64,000 nt of DNA from Actinomycetes bacterium (GTDB lineage Bacteria; Actinomycetota; Acidimicrobiia; Acidimicrobiales; RAAP-2). Each line of letters starts with the position of its first letter. Positions within the stretch are counted from its first letter, which is position 1. The DNA lies in assembly GCA_021846325.1 (NCBI GenBank), contig JAJZBX010000009.1, positions 1 through 64,000 on the forward strand, given 5' to 3'. Positions 44,118-52,088 of the stretch are shown here, piece by piece. The notes under the pieces were generated by a model that had not been told where the DNA came from, did no database searches, and worked only from the letters and a program-made list of their open reading frames with translations. A program made the position numbers and the translations under genes.

Positions 44118-46799
44118 TTGGCGCTGAAGAAGATCCGGGTACACGAGCTCTCGAAAGAGCTCGGGATGACGAGCAAGGAGTTGCTGGCGCTCGCTCAGAA
44201 ATTGGGTATCGGCGCGTCGAGCCCGTCGGCGTCGATCGAAGACGCACAGGCAGACCGCATTCGGCGACGAGCCGACGCGGACGGCCTGCGCCGCTCCGTC
44301 CAGCCCGAGGAGTCCAAGGGCAAGTCCCCACGGGTGACCAAAACCTCCGCCGACGCCGATGTGACGACGTCCGCTGCGCCGGCCGCCGTCGCTGCCCCGA
44401 GCGCCACCGCTGAGTCGTCGGCGCCGCCCGCGGCGCCGGTACCCCCGACGCCACCGCCCGCGGCGCCGGTCGAGAGCGAGATCGTCGACGCCCCCCGCGT
44501 GGTGCGCAGCCGCGCCACCGTCCCCAAGCCCGTGCCTACGCGTACGGTCTCCCCAGACGGTCCGACCACGATTCGCCCGACGCAACGTCCCTCGACGGGC
44601 GACGGTGGTGACTCGTCGCAGCCGAGGCGTCCGCCACTATCGATGAGTGGCCGCCCCATTCCGCCGCCCCCCGGACGCCCACTTAGCCCTTCGGGCCGTC
44701 CCATCCCACCACCTCCCGGTGTTCGACGTCCCGTCAGTGGTGCGCCCAGTCGACCGGGCGGTCCCGGCGCGCGACCGACGTCGCGACCATCGGGGCCATT
44801 GCGATCTGGTGCGCCGCGCACCGGTGGCACCGGCTTTGGCGGTCCGAGAACCGGTCCCGGTTCGAGCGCCCCTTCGACACCGGGTCGCCCACCGGCTCGC
44901 GGGTCGGGCGGACCACGCGGATCCCAGCGCAAGGCGACTCGACGGCGCCGGCGCACCATTGAGGAGCTCGAGCCAACGCAGATGACGACGTGGCAACCGA
45001 GCAGTGCACCGGTGCCCGACGGCGAAATCATTATCGAGCGTGGCTCGACGGCCAAGGACGTTGGACCCAAGCTCAATCGCAGTGCCGCGGACATCATTCG
45101 ATTCCTCTTCTTGCAGGGCGAAATCGTGACGGCGGTGCAGGGACTCTCCGACGACATGATCGAGTTGTACGCGGCGGAGGTTGGCGCGTCGGTGCGCATG
45201 GTCGACCCCGGTGAACAACAAGAGGCGGCCCTCCTCGCTAAATTCTTCGACGAAGACGACCTCGACGACGAAATCGCGGCCGCTCCGCGGCCGCCCGTGG
45301 TGACCGTCATGGGCCACGTCGACCACGGCAAGACCAAACTCCTCGACCAGATTCGAAAGACCAATGTCGTGGCCGGCGAAGCGGGGGGCATTACCCAGCA
45401 CATCGGGGCCTACACCGTGTCGTGGCGCGGCCGGACCATCGCGTTCCTTGATACGCCCGGTCACGAAGCTTTTACCGCTATGCGGGCCCGCGGAGCCAAG
45501 GTCACCGATATCGTCATTCTGGTCGTGGCGGCCGACGACGGCGTGATGCCCCAGACGGTTGAGGCCATCGACCACGCCAAGGCCGCGGGAGTGGCGATCA
45601 TCGTGGCGCTGAACAAGATCGATCGTGCGGACGCGAACCCGGATCGGGTGCTCCAGCAGATCAGTGAACGAGGTTTGGTGCCCGAGAAGTGGGGCGGGGA
45701 CACCATCTGCGTCGAGATCTCCGCGCTGCAGGGCATTGGGATCGATGAATTGCTCGAACAGGTGCTGCTGGTCGCCGACGTGAGCGAACTCGTGGCCCGG
45801 CCGACGGGGCGTGCGGTGGGCACAGTGCTCGAGGCCAACCTCGAAGTCGGTCGGGGACCGGTCGCCACGGTCATGGTCCAAAAGGGACTGCTCGAAGTCG
45901 GCGATCCGGTGGTCGCTGGTGCCGCCTACGGCAAGGTCAAAGCGCTCATCAACGACCAGGGTCGACCGATCAAGTCGGCCGGCCCGTCGACACCGGTGCA
46001 GGTGCTGGGATTCAGCGAGCCACCGCTCGCCGGTGACGAGATGCGCGTGGCCGACGACCTCGGCCACGCCCGCTCACTGGCCGAAGCCCGCGCCCAGCGC
46101 GTGCGCCTCGTTGGCCACCAGCCGGTGGCCTCCTCGAGCGGCGCGCGGTTGGAGGACCTGTTCGAGCAGATTCAGCGAGGCGAGACCGCAACACTGAACG
46201 TCGTGCTGAAGGCCGACGTGCAAGGCTCGCTCGAAGCGTGTACCGAGTCACTTCGCAAACTCGAGCGCGACGACGTGAAACTGGTCATCGTGCACCGAGG
46301 GGTGGGGGGCATTACCGAGAACGACGTTCAGTTGGCCAAGGCCTCGAGCGCGACGATTATTGGATTTAACGTTCGCCCCGATCGGCGAAGTCGCGAGTTG
46401 GCCGAGTCCGAGGGCGTGGAAATTCGGACCTACGAGATCATCTACAAGTTGATCGAGGAGATCGAGGCCGCGATGCTAGGCCTGCTTTCGCCGGTCTTCG
46501 AAGAGGTCGTAACGGGCGAAGCGGAGGTACGCGAGATCTTCCGCGTGCCCAAGATCGGCGCCATCGCGGGCTGCTTCGTGCGAGAAGGTGTTATCACGCG
46601 CGGCTCCAAGGTTCGCTTCCTACGCGAGGGCACGGTGATCTGGAAGGGGACGATCACGTCGTTGCGTCGCTTCAAAGATGACGCTCGAGAGGTCCAGGCC
46701 GGCTACGAGTGCGGCATTGGACTGTCTGACTACCAGGACTTGAAAGACGGCGACGTGATCGAGACGTACGACGAGCGCGAGATCCCGCGCACGGTGTAG
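44118..46799 (+). CDS. infB: Translation initiation factor IF-2
   Basis: 893 residues from a TTG with AAGGGA upstream. Residues 1-55 form the IF2-N domain ([19 protein letters not shown]). A long Pro/Ala/Arg-rich linker (about 60-270) follows, with repeated PPPGRP-type units. The second IF2-N-like module and the GTPase domain start at about 398: G1 GHVDHGKT, G3 DTPGHEAF and G4 NKID. Domains C1 and C2 bind fMet-tRNA. The length and linker are usual for actinobacteria. Confidence 0.97.
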   Translation: MALKKIRVHELSKELGMTSKELLALAQKLGIGASSPSASIEDAQADRIRRRADADGLRRSVQPEESKGKSPRVTKTSADADVTTSAAPAAVAAPSATAESSAPPAAPVPPTPPPAAPVESEIVDAPRVVRSRATVPKPVPTRTVSPDGPTTIRPTQRPSTGDGGDSSQPRRPPLSMSGRPIPPPPGRPLSPSGRPIPPPPGVRRPVSGAPSRPGGPGARPTSRPSGPLRSGAPRTGGTGFGGPRTGPGSSAPSTPGRPPARGSGGPRGSQRKATRRRRRTIEELEPTQMTTWQPSSAPVPDGEIIIERGSTAKDVGPKLNRSAADIIRFLFLQGEIVTAVQGLSDDMIELYAAEVGASVRMVDPGEQQEAALLAKFFDEDDLDDEIAAAPRPPVVTVMGHVDHGKTKLLDQIRKTNVVAGEAGGITQHIGAYTVSWRGRTIAFLDTPGHEAFTAMRARGAKVTDIVILVVAADDGVMPQTVEAIDHAKAAGVAIIVALNKIDRADANPDRVLQQISERGLVPEKWGGDTICVEISALQGIGIDELLEQVLLVADVSELVARPTGRAVGTVLEANLEVGRGPVATVMVQKGLLEVGDPVVAGAAYGKVKALINDQGRPIKSAGPSTPVQVLGFSEPPLAGDEMRVADDLGHARSLAEARAQRVRLVGHQPVASSSGARLEDLFEQIQRGETATLNVVLKADVQGSLEACTESLRKLERDDVKLVIVHRGVGGITENDVQLAKASSATIIGFNVRPDRRSRELAESEGVEIRTYEIIYKLIEEIEAAMLGLLSPVFEEVVTGEAEVREIFRVPKIGAIAGCFVREGVITRGSKVRFLREGTVIWKGTITSLRRFKDDAREVQAGYECGIGLSDYQDLKDGDVIETYDEREIPRTV

Positions 46800-46801
46800 C
46801 T

Positions 46802-47161
46802 ATGGCTCACGCGAGCGGACACCACGCGTATCCGCGCACGGCACGGGTGAATCAGATCCTGCGCGAGATCATCTCGGATGAACTGGTGCGACTCTCGGAC
46901 TTCGATGAGGACTTGGGTCTCTTGACGGTCACCGGTGTCGATACGTCGAGCGATCTACGTCAGGCGGTGGTGTTCTTCGACTCACTCACCGAGGCGGCGG
47001 GCGCGGCCCTCGAAGAGCATCGCCGTCAACTGCAAGACGCGGTGAACCTCCAGACCCGTCTGAAGCGGACGCCGAAGCTGTCCTTTCGAGCTGATCCAGC
47101 GGTGGCTCGGGGCGAAGCAGTCGAGGAGATACTGCGTCGCCAACGTGACGATGACGACTAG
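46802..47161 (+). CDS. rbfA: Ribosome-binding factor A
   Basis: 119 residues of the KH-like RbfA family, which binds immature 30S subunits and 16S rRNA helix 1. It has RVNQILREIISDEL, LTVTGVDTSSDLRQAVVFF and LSFRADPAVARGEAVEEIL. Its last 11 bases overlap truB. Two bases separate it from infB. Confidence 0.93.
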   Translation: MAHASGHHAYPRTARVNQILREIISDELVRLSDFDEDLGLLTVTGVDTSSDLRQAVVFFDSLTEAAGAALEEHRRQLQDAVNLQTRLKRTPKLSFRADPAVARGEAVEEILRRQRDDDD

Positions 47162-48047
47162 CGGAATGGTGCTGCTGGACAAGCCGGGCGGCGTGACCAG
47201 TCACGACGTGGTGGCGCGGGTTCGTCGGATCATTGGCGAGCGGCGCGTGGGCCACGCCGGCACACTCGATCCGATGGCGACGGGCTTACTCATCGTCGCG
47301 ATTGGCCCGGCGACGCGCTTGTTGCGCTTCGTGCAGGTCGCGACGAAGAGATACCGCGGAACGGTCGAATTGGGCATCGCGACCGACTCGTTGGACGCCG
47401 ATGGCGTCGTGGTTGAACGGGCCGGCGTGCCCGACGTCGACCTAGACGCCGTACGCGCCGCGGCGGGGTCGCTTCTCGGTGCGCAGTTGCAGGTGCCACC
47501 GATGGTTTCGGCGCTCAAGATCAACGGTCGACGGTTGCACGAGTTGGCCCGTCGAGGACTTGAAGTAGACCGGGTCGCGCGCGAGGTTGTCGTCGAGTCG
47601 TTCAGTGTCGACGCCGGCGCCGATCAGCACCACTGGGACTTCGACGTGGTCTGTTCCACGGGAACCTACGTGCGGGTCCTGGCGAGCGAACTCGCGCACC
47701 GTCTCGGGACCGTCGGCCACCTCAGCGCACTGCGGCGAACGGCGATCGGGTCCCACGACGTGTCAGCGGCGCTGAGCCTTGAGGCCTTCGAAACCTCGAT
47801 CGCGGACCGACGTCCGCTGCTACCGCCGGCCGCCATGCTCGAGGGAGTGACGACGATCGTCGTCGGCGATGGAGATCGACAGCGGATCGTGCACGGCCAA
47901 CAGCTAGAAGTCGCCGACGGCGTTGCCGGCGACTGGCTGGCCGCGCTCGACCAAGCCGGCGAGCTCATCGCCGTGCTGGCCCGTCGTGGCGATCGCTGGC
48001 AGCCGTCGGTCGTGGTGACGTCGGACCTGGACGCGCCGCGCCGGTAG
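47151..48047 (+). CDS. truB: tRNA pseudouridine-55 synthase TruB
   Basis: 298 residues from the ATG at 47151, inside the end of rbfA; GTG at 47145 or ATG at 47166 are alternatives. It makes pseudouridine 55 in the T loop of all tRNAs. Catalytic aspartate in GHAGTLDPMATGLL, plus KRYRGTVELG and CSTGTYVRVLA. The C-terminus looks like a degenerate PUA-type domain. Confidence 0.94.
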   Translation: MTTSGMVLLDKPGGVTSHDVVARVRRIIGERRVGHAGTLDPMATGLLIVAIGPATRLLRFVQVATKRYRGTVELGIATDSLDADGVVVERAGVPDVDLDAVRAAAGSLLGAQLQVPPMVSALKINGRRLHELARRGLEVDRVAREVVVESFSVDAGADQHHWDFDVVCSTGTYVRVLASELAHRLGTVGHLSALRRTAIGSHDVSAALSLEAFETSIADRRPLLPPAAMLEGVTTIVVGDGDRQRIVHGQQLEVADGVAGDWLAALDQAGELIAVLARRGDRWQPSVVVTSDLDAPRR

Positions 48048-48050
48048 GTT
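48045..48050 (+). promoter_or_regulatory. -10 element of ribF (leaderless)
   Basis: TAGGTT, six bases (GACGAG), then the ATG of ribF; it overlaps the truB stop. Confidence 0.45.
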
Positions 48051-48056
48051 GACGAG

Positions 48057-49016
48057 ATGATCGTGTGGCACGACGGCGAGTACGTGGAGCTCGACGAGCG
48101 CCGCAGCGCCATTGCGATCGGCGTCTTTGACGGGCTGCACCGTGGCCATCAACGGGTATTGGAACGCACCCGAGCCCTATCGCGAGAGCACGGTTCGCGC
48201 CTCGCGGTGGTGACGTTCTTCCCGCACCCCATGTTGACGGTGCACCCCGATCGATCGCCCGCGGCGATCGATCGACTCGACCAGCGTCTGGAGGGCCTCG
48301 AACGGCTCGGCGTCGAACTCGTTCGCGTCTTGCACTTTGACGAACTGCTCGCGCTCGAGTCCGCGGAATCGTTTGTCGAACGAGTACTCGTCCACGACCT
48401 TCGCGCCGCCGACGTCGTGGTCGGCCAGGACTTCCGGTACGGCCACGATCGCGCTGGTGACATTGGAACGTTGACCCGTGCGGGGTTGCTCGACGACTTT
48501 CGCGTGCACGCCCTGACGCTGGCCGGTGACGAGCACCGGTGGTCGTCGACGGCTATTCGCCGCGCCGTGCAGTCCGGTGCGGTCACGCGCGCACGCACCG
48601 TGCTCGGCCGGCCGTTCACGCTGCGCGCCTCGGTCGTAGCCGGCGACGCACGAGGTCGAACGATGGGCTTTCCGACGGCGAATCTGGCGCTGGAGCCGGC
48701 CCAACTCTGTCCGGGAATCGGCATTTACGCGACGGCGGTGCGAACGCCGGACAACCAATGGTGGGCCGGCGCGACGTCCGTGGGCCGGCGACCTCAGTTC
48801 TACGACAACGCTGCCCAACTCGTCGAAGTTCATCTCGTGGACTTTGACGGTGACCTCTATGGCCGTACCATCGACGTCGCCTTTCTCGAGCGCCTTCGCG
48901 ACGAGGCCATCTACGGGTCCTTGGAGGAGCTCATCGCGCAAATTGGCCGTGACGTGGCGCGCAGCCGCGAATTATTTGCAACCTCGCACCCGTCGAGCTG
49001 GACGCTGCTAGGCTGA
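48057..49016 (+). CDS. ribF: Bifunctional riboflavin kinase/FAD synthetase
   Basis: 319 residues. The N-terminal FMN adenylyltransferase domain has GVFDGLHRGHQRVL and later WSSTAIRRAVQSG; the C-terminal riboflavin kinase domain has RGRTMGFPTANL and the YGRTIDVAFLERLRDE segment. It makes FMN and then FAD. Its position between truB and rpsO is common. Apparently leaderless. Confidence 0.95.
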   Translation: MIVWHDGEYVELDERRSAIAIGVFDGLHRGHQRVLERTRALSREHGSRLAVVTFFPHPMLTVHPDRSPAAIDRLDQRLEGLERLGVELVRVLHFDELLALESAESFVERVLVHDLRAADVVVGQDFRYGHDRAGDIGTLTRAGLLDDFRVHALTLAGDEHRWSSTAIRRAVQSGAVTRARTVLGRPFTLRASVVAGDARGRTMGFPTANLALEPAQLCPGIGIYATAVRTPDNQWWAGATSVGRRPQFYDNAAQLVEVHLVDFDGDLYGRTIDVAFLERLRDEAIYGSLEELIAQIGRDVARSRELFATSHPSSWTLLG

Positions 49017-49100
49017 AGACTCGGTCAGCGACGCTGATCGTGTGGGTCGTCAAGTGGGCGACTCGCAGCGGGACCCCCGACTCATAAGGCAAACGACGTT

Positions 49101-49358
49101 ATGGCTGAGAAGCAGCAGATCATCAAGGACTTTCAGGCTCACGAAACGGACACCGGCTCGCCCGAAGTCCAGATCGCGATCCTGACGGACCGGATCTCGC
49201 ACTTGACCGAGCACCTGAAGGTGCACAAGGGTGACCATCACACCCGACGCGGGCTCATGAAGCTCATTGGCCAACGCCGCCGCCTGCTCGATTACGTGCA
49301 GCGCGACGACGTGGAACGTTATCGCTCCCTGATCGGTCGTCTCGGCATTCGTCGCTAG
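49101..49358 (+). CDS. rpsO: 30S ribosomal protein S15
   Basis: 85 residues, with [42 protein letters not shown] and a short C-terminus (LGIRR). It binds the 16S rRNA central domain. The 84 bases before it contain two possible stems (a GGTCAGCG/CGCTGATC pair at 49022-49039 and GGGTC/GACCC nearby), which might be S15 feedback targets, but this is unproven. pnp follows. Confidence 0.96.
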   Translation: MAEKQQIIKDFQAHETDTGSPEVQIAILTDRISHLTEHLKVHKGDHHTRRGLMKLIGQRRRLLDYVQRDDVERYRSLIGRLGIRR

Positions 49359-49400
49359 CCGCCACGCCGACGCCGTCGGCGCGAACAGCGCATCCGATAC

Positions 49401-49457
49401 CTCGGAGGCCAGTGGAGAGCCGTCGCCCAAGTCGACGGTTGCCCACTGGGATCCGAG
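49401..49457 (+). promoter_or_regulatory. Long three-helix stem in the pnp leader (likely RNase III/PNPase control site)
   Basis: CTCGGA (49401-49406) pairs with TCCGAG (49452-49457), CCAGTGG (49409-49415) with CCACTGG (49443-49449), and CCGTCG (49420-49425) with CGACGG (49433-49438), closed by a 7-base loop. The two internal loops are symmetrical (2x2 and 4x4). The 19 base pairs lie between rpsO and pnp, exactly where E. coli and Streptomyces carry an RNase III-processed stem that controls pnp. Confidence 0.75.
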
Positions 49458-49486
49458 CGGACGCTGTCTACTGCTAAGGAGCAACC

Positions 49487-52009
49487 ATGACTGACGCGAT
49501 TCGCGTAAGCCGCCCGCTATCGGGCACCGATAAGACCTTGAGTTTTGAGGCGGGACACCTCGCCCAACTCGCCGACGGAGCGGTGCTGGCGCGCATCGGT
49601 GACACGATGCTGCTAGCGACCGTGACCGCCGCACGCACCGTGCGAGAAGGGATGGATTTCTTTCCGCTCACCGTCGACATCGAAGAGCGCGCTTACGCGG
49701 CCGGCAAGATTCCCGGGGCGTTCTTTCGTCGCGAGGGTAAGCCCTCCGATCAGGCCATCTTGATCTGTCGACTCATTGACCGGCCGCTGCGCCCCTCATT
49801 CCCCAAGGGTTTTCGCAACGAGGTGCAGGTCGTCGGCACGATCTTCAGCGCCGACCAGGAAAACCCGCACGACATTCTGGCGATCAACGCGGCCTCGGCG
49901 GCGTTGATGTTGTCGGGCATCCCCTTCGATGGACCGATTGGTGCGGTACGAATGGCCTACACCACCGACGGGACGTGGGTGGCGCACCCGACCTACGCCG
50001 AAGGTGACGAGTCGGTCTTCGAACTCGTCGTCGCCGGACGGGCGCTGAGCGCCGACGCCGAGGCCGACGTCGCGATCATGATGGTCGAAGCCGGTGGCAC
50101 CGAAGGATCGTTTGAGAAGTACGCGGCCGGCGCTCCCAAGGTTGACGAAGACGTTTTGGCGCTGGGGCTTGAGGCATCCAAGTTGTGGATCCGTGAGGCG
50201 ATCAACTTGCAGCGTGAGCTCGTGGACGCCTACGTAGCCGCTCGTGGCCCGATTGACATGATTCCGTACCAATTGGTGCGTGACTATCAAGATGACGTCT
50301 ACGCGCGCGTGGCCGCCGTCGGCGAGACGGCCCTGGACGCCGCCAACCGCATAAGCGACAAGCAGGCTCGCGCTGCCGCGCTCGACGCCGCGACGGCCAC
50401 CATCATTGACCAGTTGAGTGCGGAGTTCGCGGACCGGACCGGCGAGATCAAACCCGCGGTCAAGGCGATGACCAAGAAGTTGGTCCGTACGAGGATCGTC
50501 AAGGACGGCGTGCGCATCGACGGACGCGCCACGTCGGACATCCGGCCACTCAGCGCTGAGGTGGACCTGTTTCCCATGACGCACGGTTCGGCCCTGTTCC
50601 AGCGTGGTGAGACCCAGGTGGTGAACGTGACGACCCTGGGCATGCCGCGGTTGCGCCAGCAACTCGACACGATCAGCCCCGATGAATTTCGCCGGTACAT
50701 GCACCACTACAACTTCCCGCCGTACTCCACCGGCGAGACCGGTCGAGTTGGCATGCCCAAGCGGCGCGAAATCGGCCACGGCATGCTGGCCGAGCGAGCG
50801 CTCATCCCGGTGCTACCCAGTGAGCAGGACTTCGCCTATACGGTGCGAGTCGTCTCGGACATCATGCAGTCCAACGGCTCCACCTCCATGGCGTCGGTCT
50901 GTGGCTCAACGCTTTCGCTCATGGCGGCGGGCGTACCGATCAAGGCTCCAGTCGCCGGCATCGCCATGGGCTTGATCCACGACGAGGACGCCTACGTGAC
51001 GCTCACGGACATTCTTGGTGCGGAAGACGCCTTCGGCGACATGGACTTCAAGGTGGCGGGTACTGCGGACGCCGTCACCGCGTTGCAGCTCGATACGAAA
51101 ATTGACGGTCTGCCCGCCGAGGTGCTCTCCAACGCGCTTCACCAGGCTAAGCAGGCTCGTCTTCGGATCCTCGAGGTGATCACGGCGACCCTGGCGGCGC
51201 CGCGCGCCGAGGTGTCGGCGGTGGCCCCAAAGATCGTGTCCATCGAGATCCCGATCGACAAGATTGGTGAAGTGATCGGTCCCAAGGGCAAGGTCATCAA
51301 TACGCTCCAGCAGGAAACCGGTGCCGACATCGCGGTCGACGACGATGGTGTCGTGGGCACCGTGACCATCGGCGCCAAGGATGGTCGAGCCGTCGAAGAG
51401 GCGCGGCGTCGCATCGCGCTGATTCTGGACCCGCCGACCGCAGAGGTCGGGGCGGTCTACCCGGGTCGCGTCGTCAACATTGCGAAGTTCGGCGCGTTCG
51501 TCAGCCTGATGCCGGGACGCGATGGACTGCTGCACATTTCCAAGATGTCGCCGCTCAACGGTGGCCAGCGCATCGGCCAAGTAGAAGACGTGCTCGAGCT
51601 TGGTCAGGCCATTGAGGTTCGCGTTGACGACATCGACCCGCAGGGCAAGGTATCGCTTTCGCTGGCTGGGGAGTACGCCGACGCCGACGCCGGTGACGGC
51701 GCCAGCCGATCGCGTGCGCCTCGTGAGCGCAGCGACCGAGGTGACCGAGGTGACCGTGGTGACCGTGGTGACCGTGGTGACCGTGGTGACCGTGGTGACC
51801 GAAGTGACCGTGGTGACCGTGGTGACCGTGGTGACCGTGGTGGTCGAAACGGACGTGGCGGTGAGACCCCGCGGGTACCCGTTTCGGCGTTCGAAGCATC
51901 CTTCGAGGCTGAGTTGTCCGGTGACCTCGGCGATCTCGGTCCCGGTGACGTTACCTTTACCGACGAGGGCAGTGCCAGTCGACGAGGGCCGCGCCCTCGA
52001 CGTCGCTAG
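49487..52009 (+). CDS. pnp: Polyribonucleotide nucleotidyltransferase (PNPase)
   Basis: 840 residues. It degrades RNA from the 3' end with phosphate. Two RNase PH domains (about 10-225 and 335-555; the second has TTLGMPRLRQQLDT and RREIGHGMLAERAL) flank a helical domain, then KH (about 570-635, with IGPKGKVINTLQQETG) and S1 (about 640-710, with GAFVSLMPGRDGLLHISKM). The tail is unusual: a run of Gly-Asp-Arg triplets (about 750-790), a Gly/Arg patch and an acidic/basic end. Good AAGGAG site before the ATG. The basic, repeated tail likely binds RNA. Confidence 0.97.
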   Translation: MTDAIRVSRPLSGTDKTLSFEAGHLAQLADGAVLARIGDTMLLATVTAARTVREGMDFFPLTVDIEERAYAAGKIPGAFFRREGKPSDQAILICRLIDRPLRPSFPKGFRNEVQVVGTIFSADQENPHDILAINAASAALMLSGIPFDGPIGAVRMAYTTDGTWVAHPTYAEGDESVFELVVAGRALSADAEADVAIMMVEAGGTEGSFEKYAAGAPKVDEDVLALGLEASKLWIREAINLQRELVDAYVAARGPIDMIPYQLVRDYQDDVYARVAAVGETALDAANRISDKQARAAALDAATATIIDQLSAEFADRTGEIKPAVKAMTKKLVRTRIVKDGVRIDGRATSDIRPLSAEVDLFPMTHGSALFQRGETQVVNVTTLGMPRLRQQLDTISPDEFRRYMHHYNFPPYSTGETGRVGMPKRREIGHGMLAERALIPVLPSEQDFAYTVRVVSDIMQSNGSTSMASVCGSTLSLMAAGVPIKAPVAGIAMGLIHDEDAYVTLTDILGAEDAFGDMDFKVAGTADAVTALQLDTKIDGLPAEVLSNALHQAKQARLRILEVITATLAAPRAEVSAVAPKIVSIEIPIDKIGEVIGPKGKVINTLQQETGADIAVDDDGVVGTVTIGAKDGRAVEEARRRIALILDPPTAEVGAVYPGRVVNIAKFGAFVSLMPGRDGLLHISKMSPLNGGQRIGQVEDVLELGQAIEVRVDDIDPQGKVSLSLAGEYADADAGDGASRSRAPRERSDRGDRGDRGDRGDRGDRGDRGDRSDRGDRGDRGDRGGRNGRGGETPRVPVSAFEASFEAELSGDLGDLGPGDVTFTDEGSASRRGPRPRRR
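51734..51841 (+). repeat. Twelve tandem 9-bp repeats in pnp
   Basis: Twelve copies of GACCGTGGT or close variants (GACCGAGGT twice, GACCGAAGT once), all in frame, encode the Asp-Arg-Gly run of the PNPase tail. Nine copies are identical, which suggests recent expansion by slippage; changes in copy number would keep the reading frame. Confidence 0.9.
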
Positions 52010-52043
52010 GACGGTATCGGGCTCTCGTTCACCCATGAACGTC

Positions 52044-52088
52044 GCAACTCGCTCGTCATCACCGCACGGACGATGACGAGCGAGTTGC
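52044..52088 (+). repeat. Perfect 17-bp inverted repeat over the start codon of the membrane-protein gene
   Basis: GCAACTCGCTCGTCATC (52044-52060) and its exact reverse complement (52072-52088) flank an 11-base loop. The right arm includes the ATG (52073-52075) and the next four codons. No T run follows, so it is not a standard intrinsic terminator. In mRNA it would bury the start codon; in DNA it could be a protein-binding site. It begins 34 bases after the pnp stop. Confidence 0.8.

Noticed and set aside
44637-46067. 476-codon antisense frame across infB
   Set aside because: IF-2 is beyond doubt on the plus strand; the antisense product is His/Arg/Gly-rich without motifs.
51734-51841. Short regular repeats that could suggest a CRISPR array
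   Set aside because: The repeats are 9 bp, contiguous, without spacers, and in frame within pnp.
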